Under the pieces are notes generated by a model, which saw nothing but the letters and a program-made list of their open reading frames with translations, did not search any database and was not told where the DNA came from. Shown here piece by piece: positions 43,242-52,024 of a DNA stretch of 64,000 bases. The position numbers and the translations under genes were made by a program. Each line of letters opens with the position of its first letter. Position 1 is the stretch's first letter. Source of the DNA: Pontibacterium granulatum (GTDB taxonomy: Bacteria > Pseudomonadota > Gammaproteobacteria > Pseudomonadales > Balneatricaceae). The stretch spans positions 180,164 through 244,163 of the forward strand of contig NZ_JASBRH010000005.1 of assembly GCF_029961155.1 (NCBI RefSeq), in the 5' to 3' direction.

Positions 43242-45134
43242 ATGTCCTATCAAGCAGAGTACAACAAGTCCATCGAAACTCCGGAAGCGTTCTGGGGTGA
43301 AAAGGCCGAAGCTATCGAGTGGTTCAAGAAGCCTGAAAACATCCTGTCTAAGGATGACAACGGCATCGACCGCTGGTTTGCTGACGGTGAACTGAACACC
43401 GCTTACCTGGCACTGGATTACCACGTAGAAAACGGCCGCGCTGATCAGTTGGCTATGATCTACGACTCTCCGGTAACTGGTAGCAAACGTAAGCTGACTT
43501 ACCGCGAACTGCGTGACGAAGTTGCTAAGTTTGCCGGTGTACTGAAAGCACAGGGCGTAGAGAAGGGCGACCGTGTTGTTATCTACATGCCAATGATCCC
43601 TGAAGCGGTTGTTGCCATGCTGGCAGTTGCACGTCTGGGTGCCATCCACTCTGTGGTATTCGGTGGTTTCGCACCCCATGAACTGGCAGTACGTATTGAC
43701 GATGCAGAGCCAAAAGTGATCGTGACTGCCTCCTGCGGTATCGAAATTGCTAAAGTCATCGAATACAAGCCAATGCTGGATCAGGCGATCGAAAAGTCTG
43801 CCCACAAACCATCTGCTTGTGTTGTTCTGCAGCGTCCTGAAGCTGAAGCGTCTCTGATCGAAGGTCGTGACATCGACTGGACTGCAGCAATGGAAACCGC
43901 AGAACCTGCTGACTGCGTACCAGTAAAAGGTACTGATCCGCTGTACATCCTGTACACCTCCGGTACGACGGGTAAGCCAAAAGGTGTTGTACGTGATAAC
44001 GGCGGCCACGCGGTTGCACTTAAGTACTCCATGAAAGCGATCTACAACATGGAGCCAGGCGACGTATTCTGGGCAGCGTCTGATGTAGGTTGGGTAGTAG
44101 GTCACTCCTACATCGTTTACGGCCCACTGCTGGCTGGCTGCACCACCGTTGTGTACGAGGGTAAACCGGTTCGTACTCCGGATGCAGGCGCATTCTGGCG
44201 TGTATGTGCAGAATACGGCTGTAAAGCACTGTTTGCAGCACCGACTGCTTTCCGTGCGATCAAGAAAGAAGATCCGGAAGCGGGTGAGCTGGCGAAATAC
44301 GACCTGTCCAAGCTTGAAACCATCTTCATGGCGGGTGAGCGTCTTGACCCACCTACTTACCACTGGACTGTCGAGAAGACCGGCAAGCCAGTTGTTGACC
44401 ACTGGTGGCAGACTGAAACCGGCTGGGCAATCTGCGGTAACCTGACCGGCGTTGAGATGAAAGACCCTAAACCAGGTTCTTCAACTGTGCCTGTCCCAGG
44501 CTTCAACGTTCAGATTCTGGATCCGGAAGGTAACGAGCTGCCGGCAGGCGAGCAGGGCTCCATCGCTCTGAAACTGCCTCTGCCTCCAAGCTGTCTGCCA
44601 ACCGTATGGGGCGACTTCGAGCGTTTTCGTACCGGTTACCTGTCCGAGTACCCTGGATACTACTGCTCTGGCGACGGCGGTTACAAAGATGAAGACGGTT
44701 ATGTATTCATCATGGGCCGTACCGATGACGTTATTAACGTTGCAGGTCACCGTCTGTCTACCGGTGAGATGGAAGAGATCGTAGCGGGCCACAATGCAGT
44801 AGCGGAGTGTGCGGTTATCGGTATCAACGATCCGCTGAAAGGCCAGCAGCCTGTAGGCCTGGTCCTGCTTAAAGACGGTGCAGACATCGAAGAAGACGAC
44901 CTGGAAGCAGAACTGGTTGCCCTGGTTCGTAAAGAGATCGGTGCAGTTGCCTGCTTCAAGCGCGCGATCGTTGTACAGCGTCTGCCTAAAACACGTTCCG
45001 GCAAGATCCTGCGTAAACTGCTGCGTCAAATCGCTGATGGTCAGGAATACACAATCCCGTCCACCATCGATGATCCAGCATCTCTGCCGGAAATCGAAGA
45101 AATTATGGGAAGCCACGGCCTGGTAACGGCTTAA
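43242..45134 (+). CDS. prpE: Propionate--CoA ligase
   Basis: A 630-residue acyl-CoA synthetase of the acetyl/propionyl-CoA synthetase family. The AMP-binding P-loop YTSGTTGKPKGVV, the DHWWQTETGW adenylation motif, YCSGDGGYKDEDGYVFIMGRTDDVINVAGHR hinge and the catalytic Lys in KTRSGKILRKLLR are present. The pattern LDYHVENGRADQLAMIYDSPVTG fits PrpE better than Acs. It activates propionate (and possibly acetate). No methylcitrate-cycle genes are adjacent. Codon usage suggests high expression. Confidence 0.92.
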   Translation: MSYQAEYNKSIETPEAFWGEKAEAIEWFKKPENILSKDDNGIDRWFADGELNTAYLALDYHVENGRADQLAMIYDSPVTGSKRKLTYRELRDEVAKFAGVLKAQGVEKGDRVVIYMPMIPEAVVAMLAVARLGAIHSVVFGGFAPHELAVRIDDAEPKVIVTASCGIEIAKVIEYKPMLDQAIEKSAHKPSACVVLQRPEAEASLIEGRDIDWTAAMETAEPADCVPVKGTDPLYILYTSGTTGKPKGVVRDNGGHAVALKYSMKAIYNMEPGDVFWAASDVGWVVGHSYIVYGPLLAGCTTVVYEGKPVRTPDAGAFWRVCAEYGCKALFAAPTAFRAIKKEDPEAGELAKYDLSKLETIFMAGERLDPPTYHWTVEKTGKPVVDHWWQTETGWAICGNLTGVEMKDPKPGSSTVPVPGFNVQILDPEGNELPAGEQGSIALKLPLPPSCLPTVWGDFERFRTGYLSEYPGYYCSGDGGYKDEDGYVFIMGRTDDVINVAGHRLSTGEMEEIVAGHNAVAECAVIGINDPLKGQQPVGLVLLKDGADIEEDDLEAELVALVRKEIGAVACFKRAIVVQRLPKTRSGKILRKLLRQIADGQEYTIPSTIDDPASLPEIEEIMGSHGLVTA

Positions 45135-45179
45135 GGGCTTCACATAAGAAACTGAAGTTCCAACCCTTAGCTCAGTTTT

Positions 45180-45204
45180 AGGCGATCCTCGGATCGCCTT
45201 TTTT
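45180..45204 (+). terminator. Terminator after prpE
   Basis: GGCGATCC-TC-GGATCGCC followed by six T. Confidence 0.92.
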
Positions 45205-45225
45205 CGTTTTTAGGACGGTTGAAAT

Positions 45226-45303
45226 GTTGGGCATTTCTTCGAAATGGCCAACCTACGATTGATATGGTGTATGTAGGTTGGCCATCGCAACGCGATGCCC
45301 AAC
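45226..45303. repeat. Inverted REP pair, left of the RAYT gene
   Basis: 45226-45256 is GTTGGGCATTTC-TTC-GAAATGGCCAAC followed by CTAC; 45273-45303 is GTAG followed by GTTGGCCATCGC...GCGATGCCCAAC. GTAG feet plus imperfect palindromes in opposite orientation are the form of a REP pair. Confidence 0.8.
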
Positions 45304-45310
45304 ACGACGA

Positions 45311-45838
45311 TTATCGCTCACCAAAATTACCCATAAAATCGTTCGATATCCCCCAATCCGCATCGATATCGCCCGATCTGATATATCGATGGATACTACT
45401 GTACGGCCAATCGGCTGCGCGGCTCACGTAACCATGCTTTACTGGGTTGAAGTGGATGTAATCGACGTGACGGGTAAAGTCGTTATCGTTACGGATAAGA
45501 TGTTCCCAATATCTTCGTTGCCAAATACCTCGCTCACGGCGATCCAATTGGTCTGCGTTAGCGGGATTGGATTTTGCGATGCCGCGTGAGAAAGCAGCTT
45601 TGATGATCCTCCACCTAATCGAAAAGTCAGAATCATCGGGTGGAAGCGTCCAGATACAATGCAAATGCTCAGGTAAAACAACCATCGCATCAATATTGAA
45701 TGGGTGCTTTGCTTTAGTCTTTGAGAAAACCGACCTGAGCAGGTCAATTTCATCAATCAGCGTTTTGTGATTTCGATTTTGAAGATTAACGGTAAAGAAA
45801 TAGCTACCGCCAGCGACATCGCTCCTTCGATATCTCAT
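45311..45838 (-). CDS. REP-associated tyrosine transposase (RAYT)
   Basis: A 175-residue member of the IS200-like Y1 transposase superfamily: N-terminal RYRRSDVAGGSYFFTVNLQNR, the HUH-related motif LPEHLHCIWTLP (His-Leu-His), WQRRYWEHLIRNDNDFTRHVDYIHFNPVKHGYV with the catalytic Tyr in DYIHFNP. Such domesticated transposases cleave single-stranded REP DNA and are flanked by REP pairs, as here on both sides. It appears complete and single-copy in the window. Confidence 0.92.
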   Translation of the reverse strand: MRYRRSDVAGGSYFFTVNLQNRNHKTLIDEIDLLRSVFSKTKAKHPFNIDAMVVLPEHLHCIWTLPPDDSDFSIRWRIIKAAFSRGIAKSNPANADQLDRRERGIWQRRYWEHLIRNDNDFTRHVDYIHFNPVKHGYVSRAADWPYSSIHRYIRSGDIDADWGISNDFMGNFGER

Positions 45839-45876
45839 GATTCACAGTCCTTGTGAAAGTATATTTTGGGTTAATT

Positions 45877-45946
45877 GTTGGGCATTTCATGCGAAATGGC
45901 CAACCTACAGAAGGCGTAGGTTAGCCATCGCGAAGCGATGCCTAAC
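45877..45946. repeat. Inverted REP pair, right of the RAYT gene
   Basis: 45877-45908 holds GTTGGGCATTTC-ATGC-GAAATGGCCAAC plus CTAC; 45916-45946 holds GTAG plus GTTAGCCATCGC-GAA-GCGATGCCTAAC. Note the paired change GTTAG/CTAAC against GTTGG/CCAAC in the left copy. Confidence 0.8.
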
Positions 45947-45958
45947 AAAAACCGCCCA

Positions 45959-46810
45959 TTACTTATTCTCATCATCCGACACGCGGCGCAGGATGTAGTC
46001 CAGCCAACGGGCTGACAGGATGCGGCGCAGGTACGCGAACAGGTAGGTAGGGAAGGTGACGTAATAGCGAGGTTTCGGGCGATTGCTTTCTAGTGCATGC
46101 ACCACTTTCTCTACAACGGCTTCAGGTCCGAGCGTAAACGGATCGTTTCCACGCTCCAGATCTTTCTTGGCCAAACGACGATCAACCGCTGCGTATACGT
46201 CCTTATGCGCGCTATGCTCGGTATCGATATTCGCCTTAAAAGCCGCGTATGCATTTACACGAAACTTGCTGGTAATCGGACCCGGCTCAACCAACGATAC
46301 AAAGATATTACTGCCATGAAGCTCCTGGCGGAGGGTGTCGGTCAGGCCTTCCAGTGCAAACTTGGAGCAGTTATACGCACCGCGGTATTTCAGCGTAATC
46401 AAACCCAGAACAGAACTATTCTGAATGATGCGTCCGTATCCCTGCTTACGCATGATAGGCAGCACTTTACAGGTCAGTTCGTGCCAGCCGAGCAGGTTGG
46501 TTTCGAGCTGCTGGCGCAGTACATCGCGGGTAAGATCTTCTACCGCACCGGGCTGACCATAAGCGCCATTGTTAAATAGCGCATACAGTGTGCCGCCGGT
46601 CTGTTCCAATACCCAGTCCAGCGCGTCATTGATTGATTGGGTGCTGTCCAGATCAAGCTGACAGGCTTCCAGACCTTCCTGACTAAGACGCTCCACGTCC
46701 TCCATTTTACGAGCCGTGGCAAAGACCCGATATCCGCGTAAGCGAAGCATATGTGCTGTTTCGTAACCGATTCCGGATGAGCAACCTGTAATAAGAATTT
46801 CCTTGGTCAT
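45959..46810 (-). CDS. Short-chain dehydrogenase/reductase (17-beta-HSD-like SDR)
   Basis: A 283-residue SDR with TGCSSGIG at the nucleotide site, NNGAYG in strand 4, NSSVLG near the catalytic Ser and YNCSKFALEG at the active site (Tyr-x3-Lys). C-terminal RPKPRYYVTFPTYLFAYLRRILSARWLD is typical of the YdfG-unrelated 'SDR family, 17-beta-HSD-like' group with a membrane-associated tail. The ATG at 46810 has GGGG upstream; earlier in-frame starts are poorer. The substrate is unknown, perhaps lipid-like. Confidence 0.87.
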   Translation of the reverse strand: MTKEILITGCSSGIGYETAHMLRLRGYRVFATARKMEDVERLSQEGLEACQLDLDSTQSINDALDWVLEQTGGTLYALFNNGAYGQPGAVEDLTRDVLRQQLETNLLGWHELTCKVLPIMRKQGYGRIIQNSSVLGLITLKYRGAYNCSKFALEGLTDTLRQELHGSNIFVSLVEPGPITSKFRVNAYAAFKANIDTEHSAHKDVYAAVDRRLAKKDLERGNDPFTLGPEAVVEKVVHALESNRPKPRYYVTFPTYLFAYLRRILSARWLDYILRRVSDDENK

Positions 46811-46924
46811 AGCCCCAATACCACCGTCAATGCCCGTCAAAAAAGGAGTCGTGAATGCTATCAGAAAATAATGTGTTTAAATAATTCACCTATGAAATTC
46901 AGCCCGAGTAGGTGGTCAGTTACG

Positions 46925-46956
46925 AATTGGGTCTATTATTGGAAATAGACCAACTG
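46925..46956. promoter_or_regulatory. Inverted repeat upstream of the gsp operon
   Basis: GGTCTATT and AATAGACC surround ATTGGA, with TTGG/CCAA extending the arms, about 100 bases before gspE. It could be an operator or a leader hairpin. Confidence 0.4.
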
Positions 46957-47042
46957 ATCAGTAACTAAACAACTGTAAGGGTTTCATAACATCAGAGCCC
47001 GCACGGTTGTAGCCACATAATCTGATGCCGGAGGATATCTGG

Positions 47043-48767
47043 ATGAATCTTTCATCTGAAGGGACCTCACCGGTTGTTGACGCTCAAGCATTTGGTGAAG
47101 CGCTGGTAGCGGCGGGATGCCTATCTGAAAATGATCTGTCACGTGTGATACAGATGCGCGAGAGCAGCGGGGATGATACGCCTATTGCATCACTGCTGAT
47201 TCGGCTTGGGCTTGTTTCCGAAACTGATATCGCGAACCAGCTATCCAGCTTGTATGAAATTCCGCTGGTTAACTCCAGAGACTTTCCTACTGACGCAATC
47301 TTGCAAGACCAGATCTCCTATCGATTCCTGAAAGAAAATCACGTGCTCCCGCTGTTTGAGGAAGACGGCAAGATTGTCATAGCGATGGCCGATCCTCAGG
47401 ACAGCTTTACTGTTGCCGCGATCGAAGAGGCCAGCGGTCAGCCTGTTTCCTGCCGCGTCGGAGTCGCCACAGAGCTTGATAACGCCGTCGAACGTCTATA
47501 TGGCGAAGGTCATAGCAAGATGGGCGATATTCTAGCGGGCGTTGAAGCCGACGAGAAAGCATTAGAGCAAGATATAGAACAGCTCAAAGACATGGCCAGC
47601 GAAGCGCCTGTTATCCGCTTGGTAAACCTTATTATCCAGCGCGCTGTTGAAGCCCGAGCATCCGATATCCATATCGAGCCCTTTGAAAATTGGTTAAAGG
47701 TTCGTTACCGCATTGATGGCGTGCTTCAGGATGGCGAAGCCCCGCCGGTCAACATGTCACCGGCAGTGATCTCCCGTATCAAAATCATGGCAAAGCTGAA
47801 TATCGCAGAAAGGCGACTGCCTCAGGATGGCCGTATCGAGATGCGCCTGCAGGGTAAAGACCTGGATATTCGTGTATCGACCGTTCCAACCATGCATGGC
47901 GAAAGCGTAGTACTTCGTCTGCTTGACCGCGAAACCGTTGCTCTGGATTTTGATTCACTCGGAATGGATGATGACCTCAAAGCCCAGCTGAATTCTATCC
48001 TCACCATCCCACACGGTATGCTGATCGTCACCGGTCCTACCGGTAGCGGTAAAACCACCACGCTTTATACGGCACTCAGCCAACTGAACACCGAGCAGAG
48101 CAAGCTGATTACTGTTGAAGACCCGGTGGAATACCAGCTTGAGGGGATCAATCAGATACAGGTGAAATCCTCCATCGGACTTACATTTGCCAGTGCGCTC
48201 CGCTCGATCGTACGTCAGGACCCCGACGTAATCATGGTGGGTGAGATGCGTGACCTGGAAACAGCGCGTATCTGTGTGCAGTCAGCGTTAACCGGCCACA
48301 TCGTGCTTTCAACTCTGCACACCAACGACGCTGCCAGCAGCGTAACCCGACTTTTAGAGATGGGAGTGGAAGATTATCTGCTCACATCAACTCTGAACGG
48401 CGTAATCGGCCAACGACTGGTGAGGCGTTTGTGTCCTCACTGTCGGGAAGCGTATGAGCCACTACCTGAAATCGTTGAAGAACTGGGTCTGAAAGGTGCG
48501 AAAGAGCATCCAATCACACGTTTATACCACCCGAAAGGGTGTGAACACTGTGGCGGCAGCGGTTACCACGGGCGTATTGCGATAACAGAAATATTATCCA
48601 TGAATGACGAAATCCGACGCTTGGTACTGCAACATGCGGATGCCGGCGTATTACTGCAAGCCGCAAGAGCATCGGGCATGCGTACTATGTACGAAGATGG
48701 TTGCCGTAAAGCGCTGGCAGGCATGACCAGTATCGAAGAAGTCATTCGTGTAACGCAGGAGGCCTGA
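47043..48767 (+). CDS. gspE: Type II secretion ATPase GspE
   Basis: A 574-residue secretion ATPase. The N-terminal half has GspE/PilB N-domains; the ATPase has Walker A GPTGSGKTTTLY, Asp box, Walker B-type VIMVGEMRD and a zinc tetracysteine (LCPHC ... GCEHCGGSGYHGR). The ATG at 47043 follows GGAGGAT by six bases; the ATG at 47025 lies before that site and is rejected. First gene of an eleven-gene operon whose order E-F-G-H-I-J-K-L-M-N-D matches the Xanthomonas xps type. Confidence 0.95.
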   Translation: MNLSSEGTSPVVDAQAFGEALVAAGCLSENDLSRVIQMRESSGDDTPIASLLIRLGLVSETDIANQLSSLYEIPLVNSRDFPTDAILQDQISYRFLKENHVLPLFEEDGKIVIAMADPQDSFTVAAIEEASGQPVSCRVGVATELDNAVERLYGEGHSKMGDILAGVEADEKALEQDIEQLKDMASEAPVIRLVNLIIQRAVEARASDIHIEPFENWLKVRYRIDGVLQDGEAPPVNMSPAVISRIKIMAKLNIAERRLPQDGRIEMRLQGKDLDIRVSTVPTMHGESVVLRLLDRETVALDFDSLGMDDDLKAQLNSILTIPHGMLIVTGPTGSGKTTTLYTALSQLNTEQSKLITVEDPVEYQLEGINQIQVKSSIGLTFASALRSIVRQDPDVIMVGEMRDLETARICVQSALTGHIVLSTLHTNDAASSVTRLLEMGVEDYLLTSTLNGVIGQRLVRRLCPHCREAYEPLPEIVEELGLKGAKEHPITRLYHPKGCEHCGGSGYHGRIAITEILSMNDEIRRLVLQHADAGVLLQAARASGMRTMYEDGCRKALAGMTSIEEVIRVTQEA

Positions 48768-48771
48768 GACC

Positions 48772-49992
48772 ATGCCTCTATATCAGTACCGCGCCGTAAC
48801 TGCCGAAGGGGAATCTCGCAGTGGCGCGTTGGAAGGGACGGACGAGCAGTCCGTAGTGCACCAGCTGCAGGGTAAGGGATTGATCCCAATCTCCATAGAG
48901 ATGGGGGAAAGCGGGTTCAGCATCGCAGACCTACTCAACACCAAAGTAGGCAGGCGGGGACTGAGCGATGCTCGCCTGCTGATCTTTACCCAGCAGCTGT
49001 CTGCACTGATGCAGGCGGGTATCGCGCTCGATAGGGCCCTGGATATCATGTACCAGGTCAGCGACGATCCGCAGCTGTTAGTGCTGGTACAACCGATTCA
49101 GGACGGCGTACGACGTGGACTTCCGCTATCCCGTGTCCTTGCGGATATTCCCGACACGTTCTCTCATTTTTACGTGAGCATGGTGCAGGCTGCAGAGGTC
49201 TCAGGTGACCTGGGCAGCGGCCTCGACCAGCTCGCGATCTATCTCGAACGCAGCAAAGAGCTGCGTGATCGCGTTTTATCAGCCCTTATCTACCCGATCA
49301 TCCTCGTGATCGTCGCCGCAGTATCGCTGCTCATCATACTCACATACGTGGTTCCTCAATTTCAGACGCTGTTTGCTGATATGGGGCAAGCACTGCCGCT
49401 ATCAACTGCGATTGTAATCACGGCGGCGGAGGTAATTCGTGACTATTTCCACTGGGGACTGTTGATTCTCATCGCGGCACTTCTCTACTGGCGGCACCTG
49501 CTATCGAAGCCCGACATGCGTTTATGGTGGGATCGCAAGCGACTGTCGATACCGCTCATCGGAGCAGTAAGCCAGCGTGTCGATACGGCACGCTTTAGCC
49601 GTAGCCTGGGCACACTCGTGCAGGGCGGAGTGCCTCTACTGAGTGCGTTAGGCATTGCACGGGAAACCATTGCTAACACCTGTATGGCGCAGGCTGTGGC
49701 GGATGCAACCAAAAGTCTGAAAGAGGGTAAGCACCTGGCAGGACCACTGCAAGCCACCGGGTTGTTTCCATCGCTGGCATTACAGATGATCCAGGTAGGT
49801 GAAGAAACCGGTCAGTTGGAAAGCATGCTGCTCAAAGTCGCAGACGTGTACGACCGAGAGGTTTCAACATCCATTCAACGCGCACTGTCCATTCTGACCC
49901 CCGTACTGATCGTGGGATTGGGCATTTTGATTGCCGGGATCATCATGTCGATCCTGGTCGCTATCATGAGTATCAACGATATACCGATCTGA
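48772..49992 (+). CDS. gspF: Type II secretion inner-membrane platform protein GspF
   Basis: A 406-residue GspF with the start MPLYQYRAVTAEGE, two repeated GspF domains (LIFTQQLSALMQAGIALDRALD and RFSRSLGTLVQGGVPLLSALG) and three membrane helices (around 170-195, 220-240, 375-400). It anchors the assembly platform that drives pseudopilus growth. Starts 4 bases after gspE. Confidence 0.95.
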   Translation: MPLYQYRAVTAEGESRSGALEGTDEQSVVHQLQGKGLIPISIEMGESGFSIADLLNTKVGRRGLSDARLLIFTQQLSALMQAGIALDRALDIMYQVSDDPQLLVLVQPIQDGVRRGLPLSRVLADIPDTFSHFYVSMVQAAEVSGDLGSGLDQLAIYLERSKELRDRVLSALIYPIILVIVAAVSLLIILTYVVPQFQTLFADMGQALPLSTAIVITAAEVIRDYFHWGLLILIAALLYWRHLLSKPDMRLWWDRKRLSIPLIGAVSQRVDTARFSRSLGTLVQGGVPLLSALGIARETIANTCMAQAVADATKSLKEGKHLAGPLQATGLFPSLALQMIQVGEETGQLESMLLKVADVYDREVSTSIQRALSILTPVLIVGLGILIAGIIMSILVAIMSINDIPI

Positions 49993-50009
49993 TTTAGGAG
50001 AGTTTTGTT

Positions 50010-50456
50010 ATGGCATTTAACCAGTCTGAACAAAGCATTACGCAAGGAAGGCAGAAGGGCTTCACCTTGCTGGAGATTCTGGTTGTCCTCGTGATCCTGG
50101 GCTTACTGGCAAGCTTGGTAGGACCGCAGGTGTTCAAGCAACTCGAAAGCTCTAAGAGCAAAACCGCTGCGTTGCAAATTCAGGAGCTGAGTGCAGCACT
50201 CGATCTGTATCGCCTCGAAGTCGGTAGCTATCCGTCAACCTCAGAAGGGCTGAACGCACTGCTGGAAGCCCCGTCGAGCGCGAGCAACTGGAACGGCCCA
50301 TACCTTAAAAAGAAAGTCATTCGTGATGATCCATGGGGTATGGCCTATCAATACAAATCACCAGGTGATCACGGCGACTTTGATCTTTACTCCTACGGTG
50401 CTGATAAGAAAGAAGGCGGCGAAGGGGATGATCGCGATGTGGTGAGCTGGGAATAG
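50010..50456 (+). CDS. gspG: Major pseudopilin GspG
   Basis: The 148-residue protein has a short leader ending in Gly, then FTLLEILVVLVILGLLASLVGP: prepilin peptidase site with Glu at mature position 5. Mature segments YPSTSEGLNALLEAP, GPYLKKKVIRDDPWG and the C-terminal DLYSYGADKKEGGEGDDRDV (calcium-binding type) identify GspG. It forms the pseudopilus shaft. Confidence 0.96.
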   Translation: MAFNQSEQSITQGRQKGFTLLEILVVLVILGLLASLVGPQVFKQLESSKSKTAALQIQELSAALDLYRLEVGSYPSTSEGLNALLEAPSSASNWNGPYLKKKVIRDDPWGMAYQYKSPGDHGDFDLYSYGADKKEGGEGDDRDVVSWE

Positions 50457-50485
50457 CCTGGCCATACAGTTATGGGCTTTTGATT

Positions 50486-50932
50486 ATGCACGCCTCGTCA
50501 CGCAATCAGTACGGATTCACGTTGCTGGAACTGCTGGTCACGATGCTCATTGCCGTTATGGCAATCACGGTTGTCGCCCCAAGGTTTTCGGCACTCATTC
50601 CAGGCGTTGAGATTAAGGGCGAAGCACAAAAGGTCGCAGCATTGCTTCGATTTGCCCGCAGTCGTGCAATTGCAGAAGGAGACGTCATCTCGGTAGCCCG
50701 TCTTGAAGAACCAGCCGCGATAGAGGTTACCGGCTCATCAAAGCTGTATACATGGCCTTCATCGATCACAATGGAACTCACCCGCGAACTCAGTCAGACC
50801 GACGATGAACCGGAGATACGTTTCTATCCCGACGGTAGCTCCAGCGGTGGCGTGGTCTCACTCAAATCTGAAGGTCTGAGTTACACAGTAGCGGTCGATT
50901 GGCTCACGGGCAGGGTGATCATCAATGATTAG
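50486..50932 (+). CDS. gspH: Minor pseudopilin GspH
   Basis: A 148-residue pseudopilin with the FTLLELLVTMLIAVMAITVVAP processing site and an H-type body (RFARSRAIAEGDVIS...RFYPDGSSSGGVVSL). ATG at 50486 is preferred over a TTG two codons earlier; the ribosome-binding site is weak. The end overlaps gspI by 8 bases. Confidence 0.9.
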   Translation: MHASSRNQYGFTLLELLVTMLIAVMAITVVAPRFSALIPGVEIKGEAQKVAALLRFARSRAIAEGDVISVARLEEPAAIEVTGSSKLYTWPSSITMELTRELSQTDDEPEIRFYPDGSSSGGVVSLKSEGLSYTVAVDWLTGRVIIND

Positions 50933-51329
50933 GCCACCACGCCATGAGAACGGATTCACCCTGATCGAAGTACTGGTTGCGTTCATCGTGTTATCGATGT
51001 CCTTGGGCGTGATCATGAGCATCCTGTCGGTTTCAATGCGCACCAGCCGAGCGGCAAGCACCGACCAATATGCATTGATGTTGGCGGAATCCAAACTCTC
51101 CGAGTTAGTAGGAACACCGGAACTGAAGGTAGGGCGGCGTGAAGGTGAGTTTAATGATGCATACCGTTGGGAAGCACGCATTGAACCCTGGGAATTTCCG
51201 GATCAGGACCCGGGCACCGTCTACAGTTTTATGCCGTATCATGTTGAAGTCGCAGTGATCTGGGGCGATCACGACAGTGAGCGGTTCATACTGTCCTCGA
51301 TTTACATCGTAGATGAGGACACCCTATGA
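50925..51329 (+). CDS. gspI: Minor pseudopilin GspI
   Basis: A 134-residue pseudopilin with FTLIEVLVAFIVLSMSLGVIMSI at the N-terminus. The size, the position and the TDQYALMLAESKLSEL segment fit GspI, which forms the pseudopilus tip with J and K. Overlaps gspH and gspJ, so the genes are coupled. Confidence 0.9.
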   Translation: MIRPPRHENGFTLIEVLVAFIVLSMSLGVIMSILSVSMRTSRAASTDQYALMLAESKLSELVGTPELKVGRREGEFNDAYRWEARIEPWEFPDQDPGTVYSFMPYHVEVAVIWGDHDSERFILSSIYIVDEDTL

Positions 51330-52024
51330 ACCCGTCTCAGGCACGCTGCAGAGGTTTCACACTGATTGAGATGATTGTGGCCTTAGTGGTATCCAGCATG
51401 CTCGCTGTTGTCGTGGTGTCCGGCCTGCATCTCGCAATACGGAGCTGGGAAGCGGTATCCGAAAACATCCATCAAGGGAACGACTCCTATGTTTCGATGC
51501 ATGCGCTACGCCGGGTACTGTCGTCGCTGCGCCCCGAAAAAGTACGCGATGAAAACGGTGTTGCCGTGGCCGCATTCTATGGCCGGGAAGACCAGGTGAT
51601 GTTTATCGCCCCCATGGAGCAGCTGGGCAGTCTTGATGATCTTTTTTGGATCATGATCAGCACTCGGGAAGCGGAAAATGGAGATCGCTCCCTGATACTC
51701 AACCTGCTGCCGTTTAACCAGAAAACCAATTTTGATGACGAAGACAACGCCGCCTTCCAAGCGATTGTCTGGGAAGAGAAGATCGATGAAATTCTCGAAC
51801 TGGAAAGCGAGATCATCGTCGGAAACCAGGAATTTACCGGCGTCACTTTTGAATACCTTCGAATAGATAAAAATGGCGATCCTATTTGGGAAGACGAGTG
51901 GCTGGATGATGCTCAGTTGCCGCGGTCAATAAGGGTTCAGCTGGAGTTTGGGCCAGACGACGAATGGCCAAACCTTTACATTCTTCCGAAAACAAGCACG
52001 TATGAGTTTAAAAAATTGCTCTAG
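51326..52024 (+). CDS. gspJ: Minor pseudopilin GspJ
   Basis: A 232-residue pseudopilin with FTLIEMIVALVVSSMLAVVVVS at the N-terminus and a longer, acidic mature domain, as for GspJ. Starts 4 bases inside gspI. C-terminal LPRSIRVQLEFGPDDEWPNLYI fits the family. Confidence 0.9.
   Translation: MNPSQARCRGFTLIEMIVALVVSSMLAVVVVSGLHLAIRSWEAVSENIHQGNDSYVSMHALRRVLSSLRPEKVRDENGVAVAAFYGREDQVMFIAPMEQLGSLDDLFWIMISTREAENGDRSLILNLLPFNQKTNFDDEDNAAFQAIVWEEKIDEILELESEIIVGNQEFTGVTFEYLRIDKNGDPIWEDEWLDDAQLPRSIRVQLEFGPDDEWPNLYILPKTSTYEFKKLL

Noticed and set aside
43197..44402. Long open frame (401 codons) on the minus strand inside prpE
   Set aside because: Antisense shadow of a codon-biased gene; no ribosome-binding site or domain pattern.
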